Positions 49,914-59,710 of a stretch of DNA of 64,000 bases are shown one piece after another. The DNA is from JBBRCE01 sp038205115 (lineage in GTDB: Bacteria > Planctomycetota > Planctomycetia > Pirellulales > JBBRCE01): the NCBI GenBank assembly GCA_038205115.1, contig JBBRCE010000027.1, positions 1-64,000 on the forward strand. Reading direction: 5' to 3'. Under the pieces are notes generated by a model. It did no database searches. It had not been told where the DNA came from and saw only the letters and a list, made by a program, of their open reading frames with translations. Position 1 is the stretch's first letter; each line of letters starts with the position of its first letter. Position numbers and translations under genes: made by a program.

Positions 49914-51128
49914 TCAGTAACTAGATTTTGCAGCCAGATTCGCTCGATTGACCCCACGCATCAGTGGCGCGGCCAGCCACGGCGCTACCGAAAGTGCAGC
50001 GACCGTACTGTGGGCCAACCATGGATGACGCAATAAGCGTGCCATGCTACGGCAAACCCATTTCCGCCGTGCCAGCAACCGCCGGTACTCGCGCTGCCAT
50101 TGGTTTGCCGCCTTGGCCGAATCATCGTCCACCGCCCCAGTGGCCAGCGGCACAACTGCGGCTGCGGTTTGCAGCGCCCAGGCCATGCCTTCGCCCGTGA
50201 ATGGTTCGACGTAACCGGCTGCATCGCCAATGGCAAACCACCGCTGACCTGCGACTGCCGGCAATTGATGCGTCATGGCGGGCGTTCCGTGCCAGGTGGT
50301 TTCCAGCAGTTCGCCGGGAACTTGGCAGTTGGCCGAAATCAAAATTTGCTGGGCAAGTCGCGCCGGCGAACCGGCGGCTGCCAGCGTGTGCCGATCGAAA
50401 GCAGCGGCGACGTCGATCTGACCATCGGCTAACCGCACCATTCCGACATATCCACCACGGCCGACCACCATTTGTACGACGCCCGCCGGCAGACAGTTCG
50501 CTGAACTGCGGAGCATCGCGCCCACGCCCACGCGCGAATCGCTGGCACATTGCCGCTGCCACGCGGGCTGCTGCTGATCGTGCCAGCCGTTGAGCCCTGC
50601 GGCAACGATTACGACTTTTGCCGCGCAGACTTCCGTTTGCGAACCATGACTGAGTTGGACGAGTCGCTGCTGGACGGAATCGCGATCGCCATGAGCACCG
50701 GCAACGTCGATCTTGGCGGGCTTGGCGGTTACCGAATTGAGCAGCGTGGCACCGGCCTGTTCGGCCGCGGCGGCGAGCGCGGTATCGAATCGCGCGCGGC
50801 TGATCGCCAGATTATTTTGCAGCGGCAGCGCAACCTGCCTGCGTCCACACGCCACGCGCAGAGTGGAAATGGGCGCGGCATCGATGCGTGGCAAAAGATC
50901 GTTCAAACCCACGCGGCGCAGCACGTCCGCCCCGGCCGCGTTCAGGCAGCCGCCGCAGACTTTATCGCGCGGAAAGGTGGCTTTATCCACCAGCAACACA
51001 CGTTTGCCGCGCAGCGCCAACTGTCGCGCCGCTAAACTCCCGGCCGGTCCCGCGCCCACCACGATCACATCCCAAACCGTTTGTGCGGCAGCGGCCAGAC
51101 GTGCAGACATGGCGGTCGAATCAGGCAT
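49914..51128 (-). CDS. FAD-dependent oxidoreductase of the polyketide operon
   Basis: The 404-residue protein has a p-hydroxybenzoate-hydroxylase-like fold: DVIVVGAGPAGSLAARQLALRGKRVLLVDKATFPRDKVCGGCLN (FAD dinucleotide motif), the geranylgeranyl-reductase-like GGYVGMVRLADGQIDVAAAF, and WFAIGDAAGYVEPFTGEGMAWAL near the C-terminus. The family includes geranylgeranyl reductases and aromatic hydroxylases. In this operon oxidation of the polyketide ring is plausible. Its start overlaps the methyltransferase stop by eight bases. Confidence 0.9.
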   Translation of the reverse strand: MPDSTAMSARLAAAAQTVWDVIVVGAGPAGSLAARQLALRGKRVLLVDKATFPRDKVCGGCLNAAGADVLRRVGLNDLLPRIDAAPISTLRVACGRRQVALPLQNNLAISRARFDTALAAAAEQAGATLLNSVTAKPAKIDVAGAHGDRDSVQQRLVQLSHGSQTEVCAAKVVIVAAGLNGWHDQQQPAWQRQCASDSRVGVGAMLRSSANCLPAGVVQMVVGRGGYVGMVRLADGQIDVAAAFDRHTLAAAGSPARLAQQILISANCQVPGELLETTWHGTPAMTHQLPAVAGQRWFAIGDAAGYVEPFTGEGMAWALQTAAAVVPLATGAVDDDSAKAANQWQREYRRLLARRKWVCRSMARLLRHPWLAHSTVAALSVAPWLAAPLMRGVNRANLAAKSSY

Positions 51129-51837
51129 TCCGCCACCAACTCAAAATGAAGCGAGCCGGAAATGCCGACCGTACAACAGCATTCAACAAGCCGGCATCCT
51201 GAGCCAATTGCCGGGCTTCGCTCAGATCGAAAGCCGCTTGCACGGAGAGCGGACCGTCCACGTGAACCACGTCCGAACGCGTCAACAATCGCGAAGCCAC
51301 GTACGTCATCAGCATCGTGGCGCGCGAACGCACCAGATCGCTGGCCAGCATCAGATGCTCACTGGCCGCAGCCATGCGCGACAACAGCGAGACCGCCTCA
51401 TCGCGCGGCAAATGATGCAAAAACAGCGAACACATCAACATGTCGTAACCAGGCGGGAGCGGTTGCGCCAGTGCATCGAGCGGAAAAAACGTGAGCGGCG
51501 CGCGCTTGGCCTCGGCAGCCTGCTTGGCGTGCTGGATGGCCACTTCGCTGCGATCGCAACCGGCGATCTCCAGCGGCACGTGGCGACGTGCGGCGATTTG
51601 CCACAACGCCAGCGGCACATCGCCGCCGCCGGTGGCGATATCCAAAATCCGCACCGGACGATTCAATTGCTGCGAGAGTTGACGGACAAACGGCCAGATC
51701 AGCCGGGCGCTGTTCCCAAACCGATTGATCCGCGCCAGCCCCTGCAAGGCATGATGATGCCGACCGCGGTCGAGTTGCGGATCGTCCATGACTTCCGGCA
51801 CGCGTCGCCGCTGGTCAAGCTGAAAGAGTCCGGGCAT
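51121..51837 (-). CDS. Class I SAM methyltransferase of the polyketide operon
   Basis: The 238-residue protein binds SAM at ILDIATGGGDVPLALWQIA (motif I), AGCDRSEVAIQHAKQ (motif II) and YDMLMCSLFLHHLPRDEA (post-motif II with HH). The first gene of the minus-strand operon overlaps the flavoprotein gene. It likely methylates the polyketide product or a precursor on oxygen or carbon, and the exact site is unknown. It is cytoplasmic. Confidence 0.9.
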   Translation of the reverse strand: MPGLFQLDQRRRVPEVMDDPQLDRGRHHHALQGLARINRFGNSARLIWPFVRQLSQQLNRPVRILDIATGGGDVPLALWQIAARRHVPLEIAGCDRSEVAIQHAKQAAEAKRAPLTFFPLDALAQPLPPGYDMLMCSLFLHHLPRDEAVSLLSRMAAASEHLMLASDLVRSRATMLMTYVASRLLTRSDVVHVDGPLSVQAAFDLSEARQLAQDAGLLNAVVRSAFPARFILSWWRNA

Positions 51838-51990
51838 AGTTTTATCTGACTGTATTACGCTGAAGAGCTGGCCGCGCCGGATCGGGCTTTGCTTAACGCG
51901 CCGCTCATATTATCCCGCTCGGCGAACCGATCGAATAGGCCAAATGCCGCCGGAAAGCGATCCGCTGCACGCTTTTGGCCCGCCGCCGAT

Positions 51991-53925
51991 TCAATGGGCC
52001 GCTTGCCGCGCGTGCGCCAAAACCTGCAGAAACGGCGCCTGCGACCACGCACCAAAGAGCGCGTGTGACGAGAGTTTCGCCCGCGAAAGCCGCGGCGACG
52101 TGACCCCGCAAAGAAATCGCGCGATCAACCGCGGTTCGGCCAGCGCTTGGCCGTAAGCCGCGGATTCGCGCCGCAGGGCAAGCAACTTCTGCCACGTCGA
52201 TTGGTCCAATTGCACAGGCAGCCGAGTCGGCACGGGCAACGCCGTTCCCGGCGACAGGCACCACGTGCAGTGTCCGCAGGGTTGGTCGAGTTGTTCGCCA
52301 AAATGCGATGCCAGCAGCGCCGTCTGGCAACCCGCGTGGCCAACCAGATCGAGCACCTGTTGCAATCGGCCCAGTTCGCGTCGTTCGTGCTCGTCTGCGC
52401 GGGCGGACATGGCGTCGGCCAGTTGCTCGGCATCGGCCGGCAGTTTCAGGCGGCGAAATCGCATCCGCACGCCTGACACTTTTAGCTCCACAAGCTGAAG
52501 TTCGGCCAGATAGTCGAGCGCACGAATGATCCGTTCGCGCGGTTCGAGCAGGCGGCGCGCGGCGTCGTCGACATCCAGCGTAAACCACAGTTTGGCCTTT
52601 TTCGCCAGGCGAAACACGCTGCCCAAAAACTCGCGGCGCGGCCCATCGAACCGCACAAGGATTTTCGCCGACGCGGCCAGCGGCTTGAATTGATAACTCG
52701 AATAGAATGGCGTGCCGCCTTCCAAATAGCCCTGAAGTTCCAAGTACGTCAGCAGCGTGCGGACCACAAGCATGCGAATATCGTGCGCGGCCGAAAGCTC
52801 CGTGATGCTGACGTCAAACTCTTCGCCCAGCGAAAAGATTTCCGTCAGCAGCGAACCAATGGCGGCGCGGGTGGGCGTGTCGCCAAAAATGAAATTCTCC
52901 AGCACGTTCGAATCGTCGCCGCAGAGTAGCATCTGACAGTGCGAGGTTTGACCGTCGCGGCCCGCGCGGCCAATTTCTTGCGAATAGTTTTCCAGACTTT
53001 TGGGCGCGTTGTAATGGTAGACATAGCGAACGTTGGCTTTGTCGATGCCCATGCCAAAGGCGATTGTCGCCACAACAATGGCGCAGTCCGAAGCGATAAA
53101 CCAATCTTGCGCTTCCGCCCGCACCTGATCGTCCAGACCGGCGTGATAGGCGCGGGCTGCAAATCCTTGGCGTTGCAGCAGGCCAGCCAATTCTTCGGCC
53201 GTTTTTTGCAGCGTGACATAGACGATGGCCGGACCGGCGGGCCGCTCGCGCAACAATTGCAGCAATACGGCATCGCGCCGCGCAAACTCGACCGGCGTGG
53301 TCAACAGCGTCAGATTCGAGCGATAGAATCCGGTCCGTACGGCGCACTCGGGCAAAATCTCAAAGGCGCGGCAGATATCCGCGAGCACGTTTTCCGTCGC
53401 CGTAGCAGTTAGCGCCAGCACGCGCTGCGCCCGACAGCGCTTGGCGTAGGCGGCCAGCTTGAGATAATCTGGCCGAAAGTTATGGCCCCATTCGGAAATG
53501 CAGTGCGCCTCGTCGACCGCGAACAGCGCCACCGGCAATTGCTCCAGCGAATTTCGGAATCGCTCGTTGTTGAACCGCTCCGGCGCAACGTACAGCATCC
53601 GCAATTCGCCACTGCGGACTTGCTGCATCACTTGGCGGTAGCCGTCGGCGTCGAGCGTGGAATCCAACCGCGCCGCGGCAATTCCCCGCGCGGCCAGGGC
53701 GTCGATCTGATCTTTCATCAGCGCAATCAGCGGCGAAACGACCAGCGTCAAACCATCCAACAGCAGCGCGGGCAGTTGATAACAGATCGACTTGCCGCCG
53801 CCGGTGGGAAACACCGCGGCCGCGGAATTGCCGGCCAGCAAATGCGCGATGACCGCCGCCTGCCCCGGACGAAAATCGTCGAAGCCAAACCGTTCGCGGA
53901 GCGTGGTGCGGACTTGATCTTCCAT
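51991..53925 (-). CDS. RecQ-family ATP-dependent DNA helicase
   Basis: The 644-residue protein has Walker A TGGGKS at residues 41-46, DEAHCISEWGHNFRPDY (DEAH box), ALTATAT and the helicase C block YHYNAPKSLENYSQEIGRAGRDG. A zinc-like CGHCTWC lies near residue 555, in an unusual C-terminal location compared with the classic RecQ zinc domain. It unwinds DNA in repair and recombination. The ATG at 53925 begins the conserved domain, and the upstream codons are not RecQ. It follows the TatD-like gene by 44 bases, so they may be cotranscribed. Confidence 0.93.
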   Translation of the reverse strand: MEDQVRTTLRERFGFDDFRPGQAAVIAHLLAGNSAAAVFPTGGGKSICYQLPALLLDGLTLVVSPLIALMKDQIDALAARGIAAARLDSTLDADGYRQVMQQVRSGELRMLYVAPERFNNERFRNSLEQLPVALFAVDEAHCISEWGHNFRPDYLKLAAYAKRCRAQRVLALTATATENVLADICRAFEILPECAVRTGFYRSNLTLLTTPVEFARRDAVLLQLLRERPAGPAIVYVTLQKTAEELAGLLQRQGFAARAYHAGLDDQVRAEAQDWFIASDCAIVVATIAFGMGIDKANVRYVYHYNAPKSLENYSQEIGRAGRDGQTSHCQMLLCGDDSNVLENFIFGDTPTRAAIGSLLTEIFSLGEEFDVSITELSAAHDIRMLVVRTLLTYLELQGYLEGGTPFYSSYQFKPLAASAKILVRFDGPRREFLGSVFRLAKKAKLWFTLDVDDAARRLLEPRERIIRALDYLAELQLVELKVSGVRMRFRRLKLPADAEQLADAMSARADEHERRELGRLQQVLDLVGHAGCQTALLASHFGEQLDQPCGHCTWCLSPGTALPVPTRLPVQLDQSTWQKLLALRRESAAYGQALAEPRLIARFLCGVTSPRLSRAKLSSHALFGAWSQAPFLQVLAHARQAAH

Positions 53926-53969
53926 GTTCGGATCGCCAGATGACCACCGTACGCGCTTTCTGCGGAAAA

Positions 53970-54806
53970 CTACTTGGCTGCCGTTTGTGGCACGCCATCG
54001 GGTGGCGTGAACTGAAAGTTGCGGCTCTGGCTGAAGAACTGCAGCGGGTTGTCGTAAACCACTTTGCGAATCAGCGATTCCGGATGTCCGCGCTTGCGCA
54101 TCGCCAGGATGAAATCCGGCACGGCGGTAGGCTTGGACGGTCCCCAGTCGCCGGCCGAGTTGACCAACAGCCGCTCGGGGCCGTAGAGCTCGATCATGTC
54201 GCACGCGCGCTCCGGCGTGCATTTGCTCACGGGGTACAGCGTCATGCCAGCCCAGTAGCCTTGTTCGAGCACGGGCCGAATGGTGTGTTCTTCCACGTGA
54301 TCCACCAGCACGCGGCTGCGCTGCAGCGAATCGAAATCGGCCAGCATGTCGAGAATCATTCGCGTGCCACGATACTTGTCTTCCAGGTGCGGCGTGTGAA
54401 TCAGAATTTGCTCGTTGAGCTGATCGGCCAGTTCGACATGCTCCATGAAGATGATCGATTCGTTGCGGGTGTTTTTATTGAGCCCGATCTCGCCGATGCC
54501 CAGCACGCCGGGCGCATTGATGAATTCCGGAATCATCTTGATGACTTCGCGCGAGAGCGGCACGTTTTCGGCTTCTTTGGCGTTGATACACAGCCAAGTG
54601 AAGTGCTGCATGCCGTACCAGCCGGCGCGCTTGGGCTCGAACTCGGTCAACTGGCGAAAGTAATCGCGAAAGCCATCGACGCTGCCGCGATCGAAGCCGG
54701 CCCAGAATGCCGGTTCGCTCATGCCCACGCAGCCCATCTTGGCGAGCGTTTCGTAGTCGTCGGTGGTGCGCGAGACCATGTGGATATGCGGATCGAAGTA
54801 GTACAT
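53970..54806 (-). CDS. TatD-like metal-dependent hydrolase
   Basis: The 278-residue protein starts YYFDPHIHMVSRTTDDYETLAKMGC (metal-binding HxH). GVLGIGEIGLNKNTRN supplies the Glu region, ILIHTPHLEDK and VLVDHVEEHTI contain further His, and LLVNSAGDWGPSKPTAVPDF carries the catalytic Asp. It resembles the EboB-like branch of the TatD family, but I see no other ebo genes here. It is a presumed amidohydrolase or phosphoesterase. A 90-residue gene precedes it on the same strand and its stop overlaps the longer frame of this gene. Confidence 0.86.
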   Translation of the reverse strand: MYYFDPHIHMVSRTTDDYETLAKMGCVGMSEPAFWAGFDRGSVDGFRDYFRQLTEFEPKRAGWYGMQHFTWLCINAKEAENVPLSREVIKMIPEFINAPGVLGIGEIGLNKNTRNESIIFMEHVELADQLNEQILIHTPHLEDKYRGTRMILDMLADFDSLQRSRVLVDHVEEHTIRPVLEQGYWAGMTLYPVSKCTPERACDMIELYGPERLLVNSAGDWGPSKPTAVPDFILAMRKRGHPESLIRKVVYDNPLQFFSQSRNFQFTPPDGVPQTAAK

Positions 54807-54858
54807 GGCAGTGCTGAGCTGTGTGTGATCGAAAAAAGAATTGAGCGCCGTCGCCAAG

Positions 54859-55128
54859 TTATCGCGGTCGTTTGGGAAAGCTCGCGCCGTGCTTCCATTC
54901 TGGGTCGAACGGCAGTGAGAACAGCAGTTGCAGTCGCTCGGCGCGGTCGTCTCCGGCGCTGGCTAAAATGGCCAGCCCGTCTGCGATCTTCGCGCGTCGC
55001 GCGTCGCCGTGGATATCGCCGGGCGCGCGGTCCAGCCGATCCAGCGTGGCGGCAACCTGCAGCAGCCGCGCGCGAACTTCCAAAAACTCGCGATTTAATA
55101 TCTCAGGCGCATCCAAGGGCGTAAGCAT
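54859..55128 (-). CDS. Small hypothetical protein upstream of the TatD-like gene
   Basis: The 89-residue protein is alpha-helical and charged (ILNREFLEVRARLLQVAATLDRLDRAPG, then AKIADGLAILASAGDDRAERLQLLFSLPFDPEW). It has no signal, membrane segment or catalytic motif. Its position directly before the TatD-like gene and their close spacing suggest an operon, and similar small proteins occur beside such hydrolases. The role is unknown. The start at 55128 is preferred over 55146. Confidence 0.6.
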   Translation of the reverse strand: MLTPLDAPEILNREFLEVRARLLQVAATLDRLDRAPGDIHGDARRAKIADGLAILASAGDDRAERLQLLFSLPFDPEWKHGASFPKRPR

Positions 55129-55391
55129 GCGACGACGACTTTCCAAAAGCGTAAAGGAATTGGACTGCCTGCAGTTGGGCCGCGTTTGATACAGGCTGCG
55201 GCAAGCGGCCGCCCAACGCGCCGATCAGGCCGTACTTCAGTCTCATCCGTTACATCCGAAAAATCAAGCCGCCCGATTCCAACACACTGCTGGCGGCGCG
55301 GCGGAATCCGCGGCCGAAAACCGCTTGAATCGACCTTCCGCCTGATATACTAGGGGGAGTGTCCGATTGACCTCGCCCAACGGTTAGAGCC

Positions 55392-55664
55392 ATGCCACAG
55401 AACCAAGAAAAACTGCGCGCCATCCTGGCCGACTTGCACGCCCAATTGGCCGAGGCGGATCAATTGAACGCCGAAGAGCGGGCGCAACTTCAGGCCGCGC
55501 TGGACGAAATCCAGACCAAACTCGGCGAAAAGAAAAGCCCCGCGCACGAACCCACGCTCGCCCGCAGACTTGGCGAGCAAACACGCCACTTCGAAGAATC
55601 GCATCCGGCCATTTACGGCACGCTCGGCAGTTTGATCGACGTGCTGGGGCAGATGGGCATTTAA
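55392..55664 (+). CDS. DUF4404 family protein
   Basis: The 90-residue protein has the pattern of the family: an N-terminal helical pair (KLRAILADLHAQLAEADQLNAEERAQLQAALDEIQTKL) followed by the tail HFEESHPAIYGTLGSLIDVLGQMGI. It is probably cytoplasmic and dimeric. The function is not known. The preceding gap 55129..55391 holds a stretch, TATACTAGGGGG, that could be part of a promoter. Confidence 0.88.
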   Translation: MPQNQEKLRAILADLHAQLAEADQLNAEERAQLQAALDEIQTKLGEKKSPAHEPTLARRLGEQTRHFEESHPAIYGTLGSLIDVLGQMGI

Positions 55665-55758
55665 CCGCGCTCGCCAGTCGGCCGCCAACGGATTGGTGAT
55701 CGCTTCGATCAATCACCTTTCCGGATGGCTTGTTCCGATGATGCACATCAGTTCGCAA

Positions 55759-57291
55759 ATGCTTCGCAAGACTCTCGCTATTCTGGCCGTTGGCTTGATC
55801 GCCTCGGCCGGTCTAACCGCCACTTGCCTGGGTGGTGGCCAGTTCGATATCAGCGTGGTCGATCGCGATACCAAGCTGCCGATCTACGCGCGGATGCATC
55901 TTAAAAACGCGCAAGGCAAATCGGTCAAACCGCCGGGCGCGATCTATTGGCAAGATCATTTTGTGGTGCCGGGGCATATTCTGCTCAAACTGCCCAAGGG
56001 CGTTTACCACTTCGAACTCGAATGCGGTTTGGAATATCTGATTCGCAGCGGCAATTTCAAAATCGACGAAGGCGCGGACGATTCGCAGATTGTCGATATG
56101 AAGCGGTTTGTCGATATGAGCAAAGAAGGCTGGTGGTCGGCCGACTTTTTCGTTCGCCGGCCCGCCAAAGATCTGCCAGACCTGATGCTGGCCGACGATC
56201 TGCACTTGGTGCCGAATATCGGCTGGTGGAACGCCAAACAGAATCCGCTAGTTGGCCCGCCCGACAAACAGCCGCTCAAATTGTTCGATAAGAACCGCTG
56301 TTACCACACCTTTGCCGGTGGCGAATCGCGGGCTGGCGGCACGGCGTTGATTTTCAACTTGCCACAACCGCTCGAGCTGCCGGAATTCGCGCCGGAGTAT
56401 CCGTCGATCGTCTCCACGCTGCACCGCGCCAAACAGGCCGATCCGCACGTTTGGATTGACGCCCCGGACGCTTACGCCTGGGATCTCCCGCTGTGGATTG
56501 CCGCGGGCAAAGTCGATTCGGTCGGCATTGCCAACAGCCACTTGGGACGCGCGGCCATGACCAACGCCGAAGGCCCCGGCAACCGCCCGCACGATGCCAA
56601 AGCGTACGCCGATGCACGCGGCAGCGCGCGGTGGGCAGAAGACATTTACTTCCAATTGTTGGAGTGCGGCTTGCGCATTCCGCCATCGGCCGGCAGTGGC
56701 ACCGGAGTGGTCGCCAATCCGATCGGTTACAACCGACTGTACGTCAAGCTCGACGGCGAATTCAACGAGCGCAACTGGTTCGAAGGCCTGCGCGCCGGTC
56801 GCGTGCTGGTCACCAACGGTCCGCTGATTCGGCCCGATGTCGAAGGGCAACCGCCGGGCCATGTGTTCGAATTTGCCGCCGGCGACACGCACGAATTCGA
56901 AATCGGCTTGACGCTCTCTACCCGCGAAAAAATCGACTACCTGGAAATTGTTCGCGATGGCCAGGTCGAGCATCACGTGCGATTGGACGAATTCGTGGGC
57001 AAGCAAGGCAAGCTGCCGCCGCTGAAGTTCACGCGCAGCGGTTGGTTTCTAATCCGCGCGGTTACCGAAAATCAAACCACGCATCGCTTTGGCGAAACGG
57101 CTGCATATTTTGTGCAGATTGGCGATCAACCGCGGATCAGTCGCCAGGCCGCGCAGTTTTTCATCGACTGGATCAAAGCCCGCGCCGGCAATATCCAACT
57201 GGAAAGTCCGCAGCGTGAAGAAATCTCCAATCTCTACGCCAAGGCGACGAACTTTTGGCAGGCAATTCTCGTCAAAGCCAACGCGGAGTAA
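55759..57291 (+). CDS. Exported CehA/McbA-like hydrolase (putative)
   Basis: The 510-residue protein's signal peptide (LRKTLAILAVGLIASAGLTATC) is followed by a carboxypeptidase-regulatory-like beta domain (FDISVVDRDTKLPIYARMHLKN). A region resembling PHP-type proteins of the CehA/McbA group follows: DMSKEGWWSADFFVRRP, LHLVPNIGWWNAKQ, VGIANSHLGR, and GVVANPIGYNRLYVKL. The usual metal-binding His array of that group (GDxHxH) is not evident: GWWSADFFVRR lacks the His pair. It could therefore be inactive or divergent. Other possible starts are 55738 and 55741. Confidence 0.6.
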   Translation: MLRKTLAILAVGLIASAGLTATCLGGGQFDISVVDRDTKLPIYARMHLKNAQGKSVKPPGAIYWQDHFVVPGHILLKLPKGVYHFELECGLEYLIRSGNFKIDEGADDSQIVDMKRFVDMSKEGWWSADFFVRRPAKDLPDLMLADDLHLVPNIGWWNAKQNPLVGPPDKQPLKLFDKNRCYHTFAGGESRAGGTALIFNLPQPLELPEFAPEYPSIVSTLHRAKQADPHVWIDAPDAYAWDLPLWIAAGKVDSVGIANSHLGRAAMTNAEGPGNRPHDAKAYADARGSARWAEDIYFQLLECGLRIPPSAGSGTGVVANPIGYNRLYVKLDGEFNERNWFEGLRAGRVLVTNGPLIRPDVEGQPPGHVFEFAAGDTHEFEIGLTLSTREKIDYLEIVRDGQVEHHVRLDEFVGKQGKLPPLKFTRSGWFLIRAVTENQTTHRFGETAAYFVQIGDQPRISRQAAQFFIDWIKARAGNIQLESPQREEISNLYAKATNFWQAILVKANAE

Positions 57292-57351
57292 ACTGCCTGG
57301 AGCGTCCTGCCGCGGCCAAGTTCCATTTCTCTACGACAATGGAGTTACACG

Positions 57352-57681
57352 ATGCAAAAGTGCTTTCTGACGATTTGCGTATTGCTGCTAACTGCCATTT
57401 CCATTCATGCCGCCGAAGCCGAGGCCAAAAAAGTGGAATTCACAGGCAAGCTCAAAACCGGAATCATGGCGATTGGCGGCGAGACCACCGGCACGATCAT
57501 CGAAACCAAAGATGGAAAATACGAACTCCAGCTCGGCAAGAATGCGGAACTGCGTGCCAAGGCCGACAAGCTCAACGGCAAGCAAGTGACCGTCACCGGC
57601 ACGCTCGTCGTCCGGCCGGGCGTGGAAGTCAAAGAGCGCAAGATTGTGACCGTGGCCACGCTGACAGAAGCGGCCAAGTAG
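57352..57681 (+). CDS. Small exported OB-fold-like protein
   Basis: The 109-residue protein has a signal peptide (FLTICVLLLTAISIHAAEA) followed by KVEFTGKLKTGIMAIGGETTGTIIETKDGKYELQLG and KLNGKQVTVTGTLVVRPGVEVKERKIVTVATL. The spacing of beta strands resembles the small OB-fold domains that occur in many planctomycete lipoproteins. It is likely periplasmic. It sits 60 bp downstream of the exported hydrolase on the same strand and converges with the SecA-like gene. Confidence 0.78.
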   Translation: MQKCFLTICVLLLTAISIHAAEAEAKKVEFTGKLKTGIMAIGGETTGTIIETKDGKYELQLGKNAELRAKADKLNGKQVTVTGTLVVRPGVEVKERKIVTVATLTEAAK

Positions 57682-57706
57682 TCGGCCGCAGCGACGAGTG
57701 CGGCGC

Positions 57707-59638
<1,932 letters not shown>

Positions 59639-59710
59639 GAAAGATGCCGCATGCGATCCAAGCGAAAACGTGTCTTGAACGATGGTCTGACGGAGCGGCC
59701 CCTGGCGCGA

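Noticed and set aside
54859..57681. ebo-type gene cluster around the TatD-like gene
   Set aside because: Only the TatD-like gene resembles an ebo member. No EboA, EboC, EboD or EboE candidate flanks it, so the cluster call fails.
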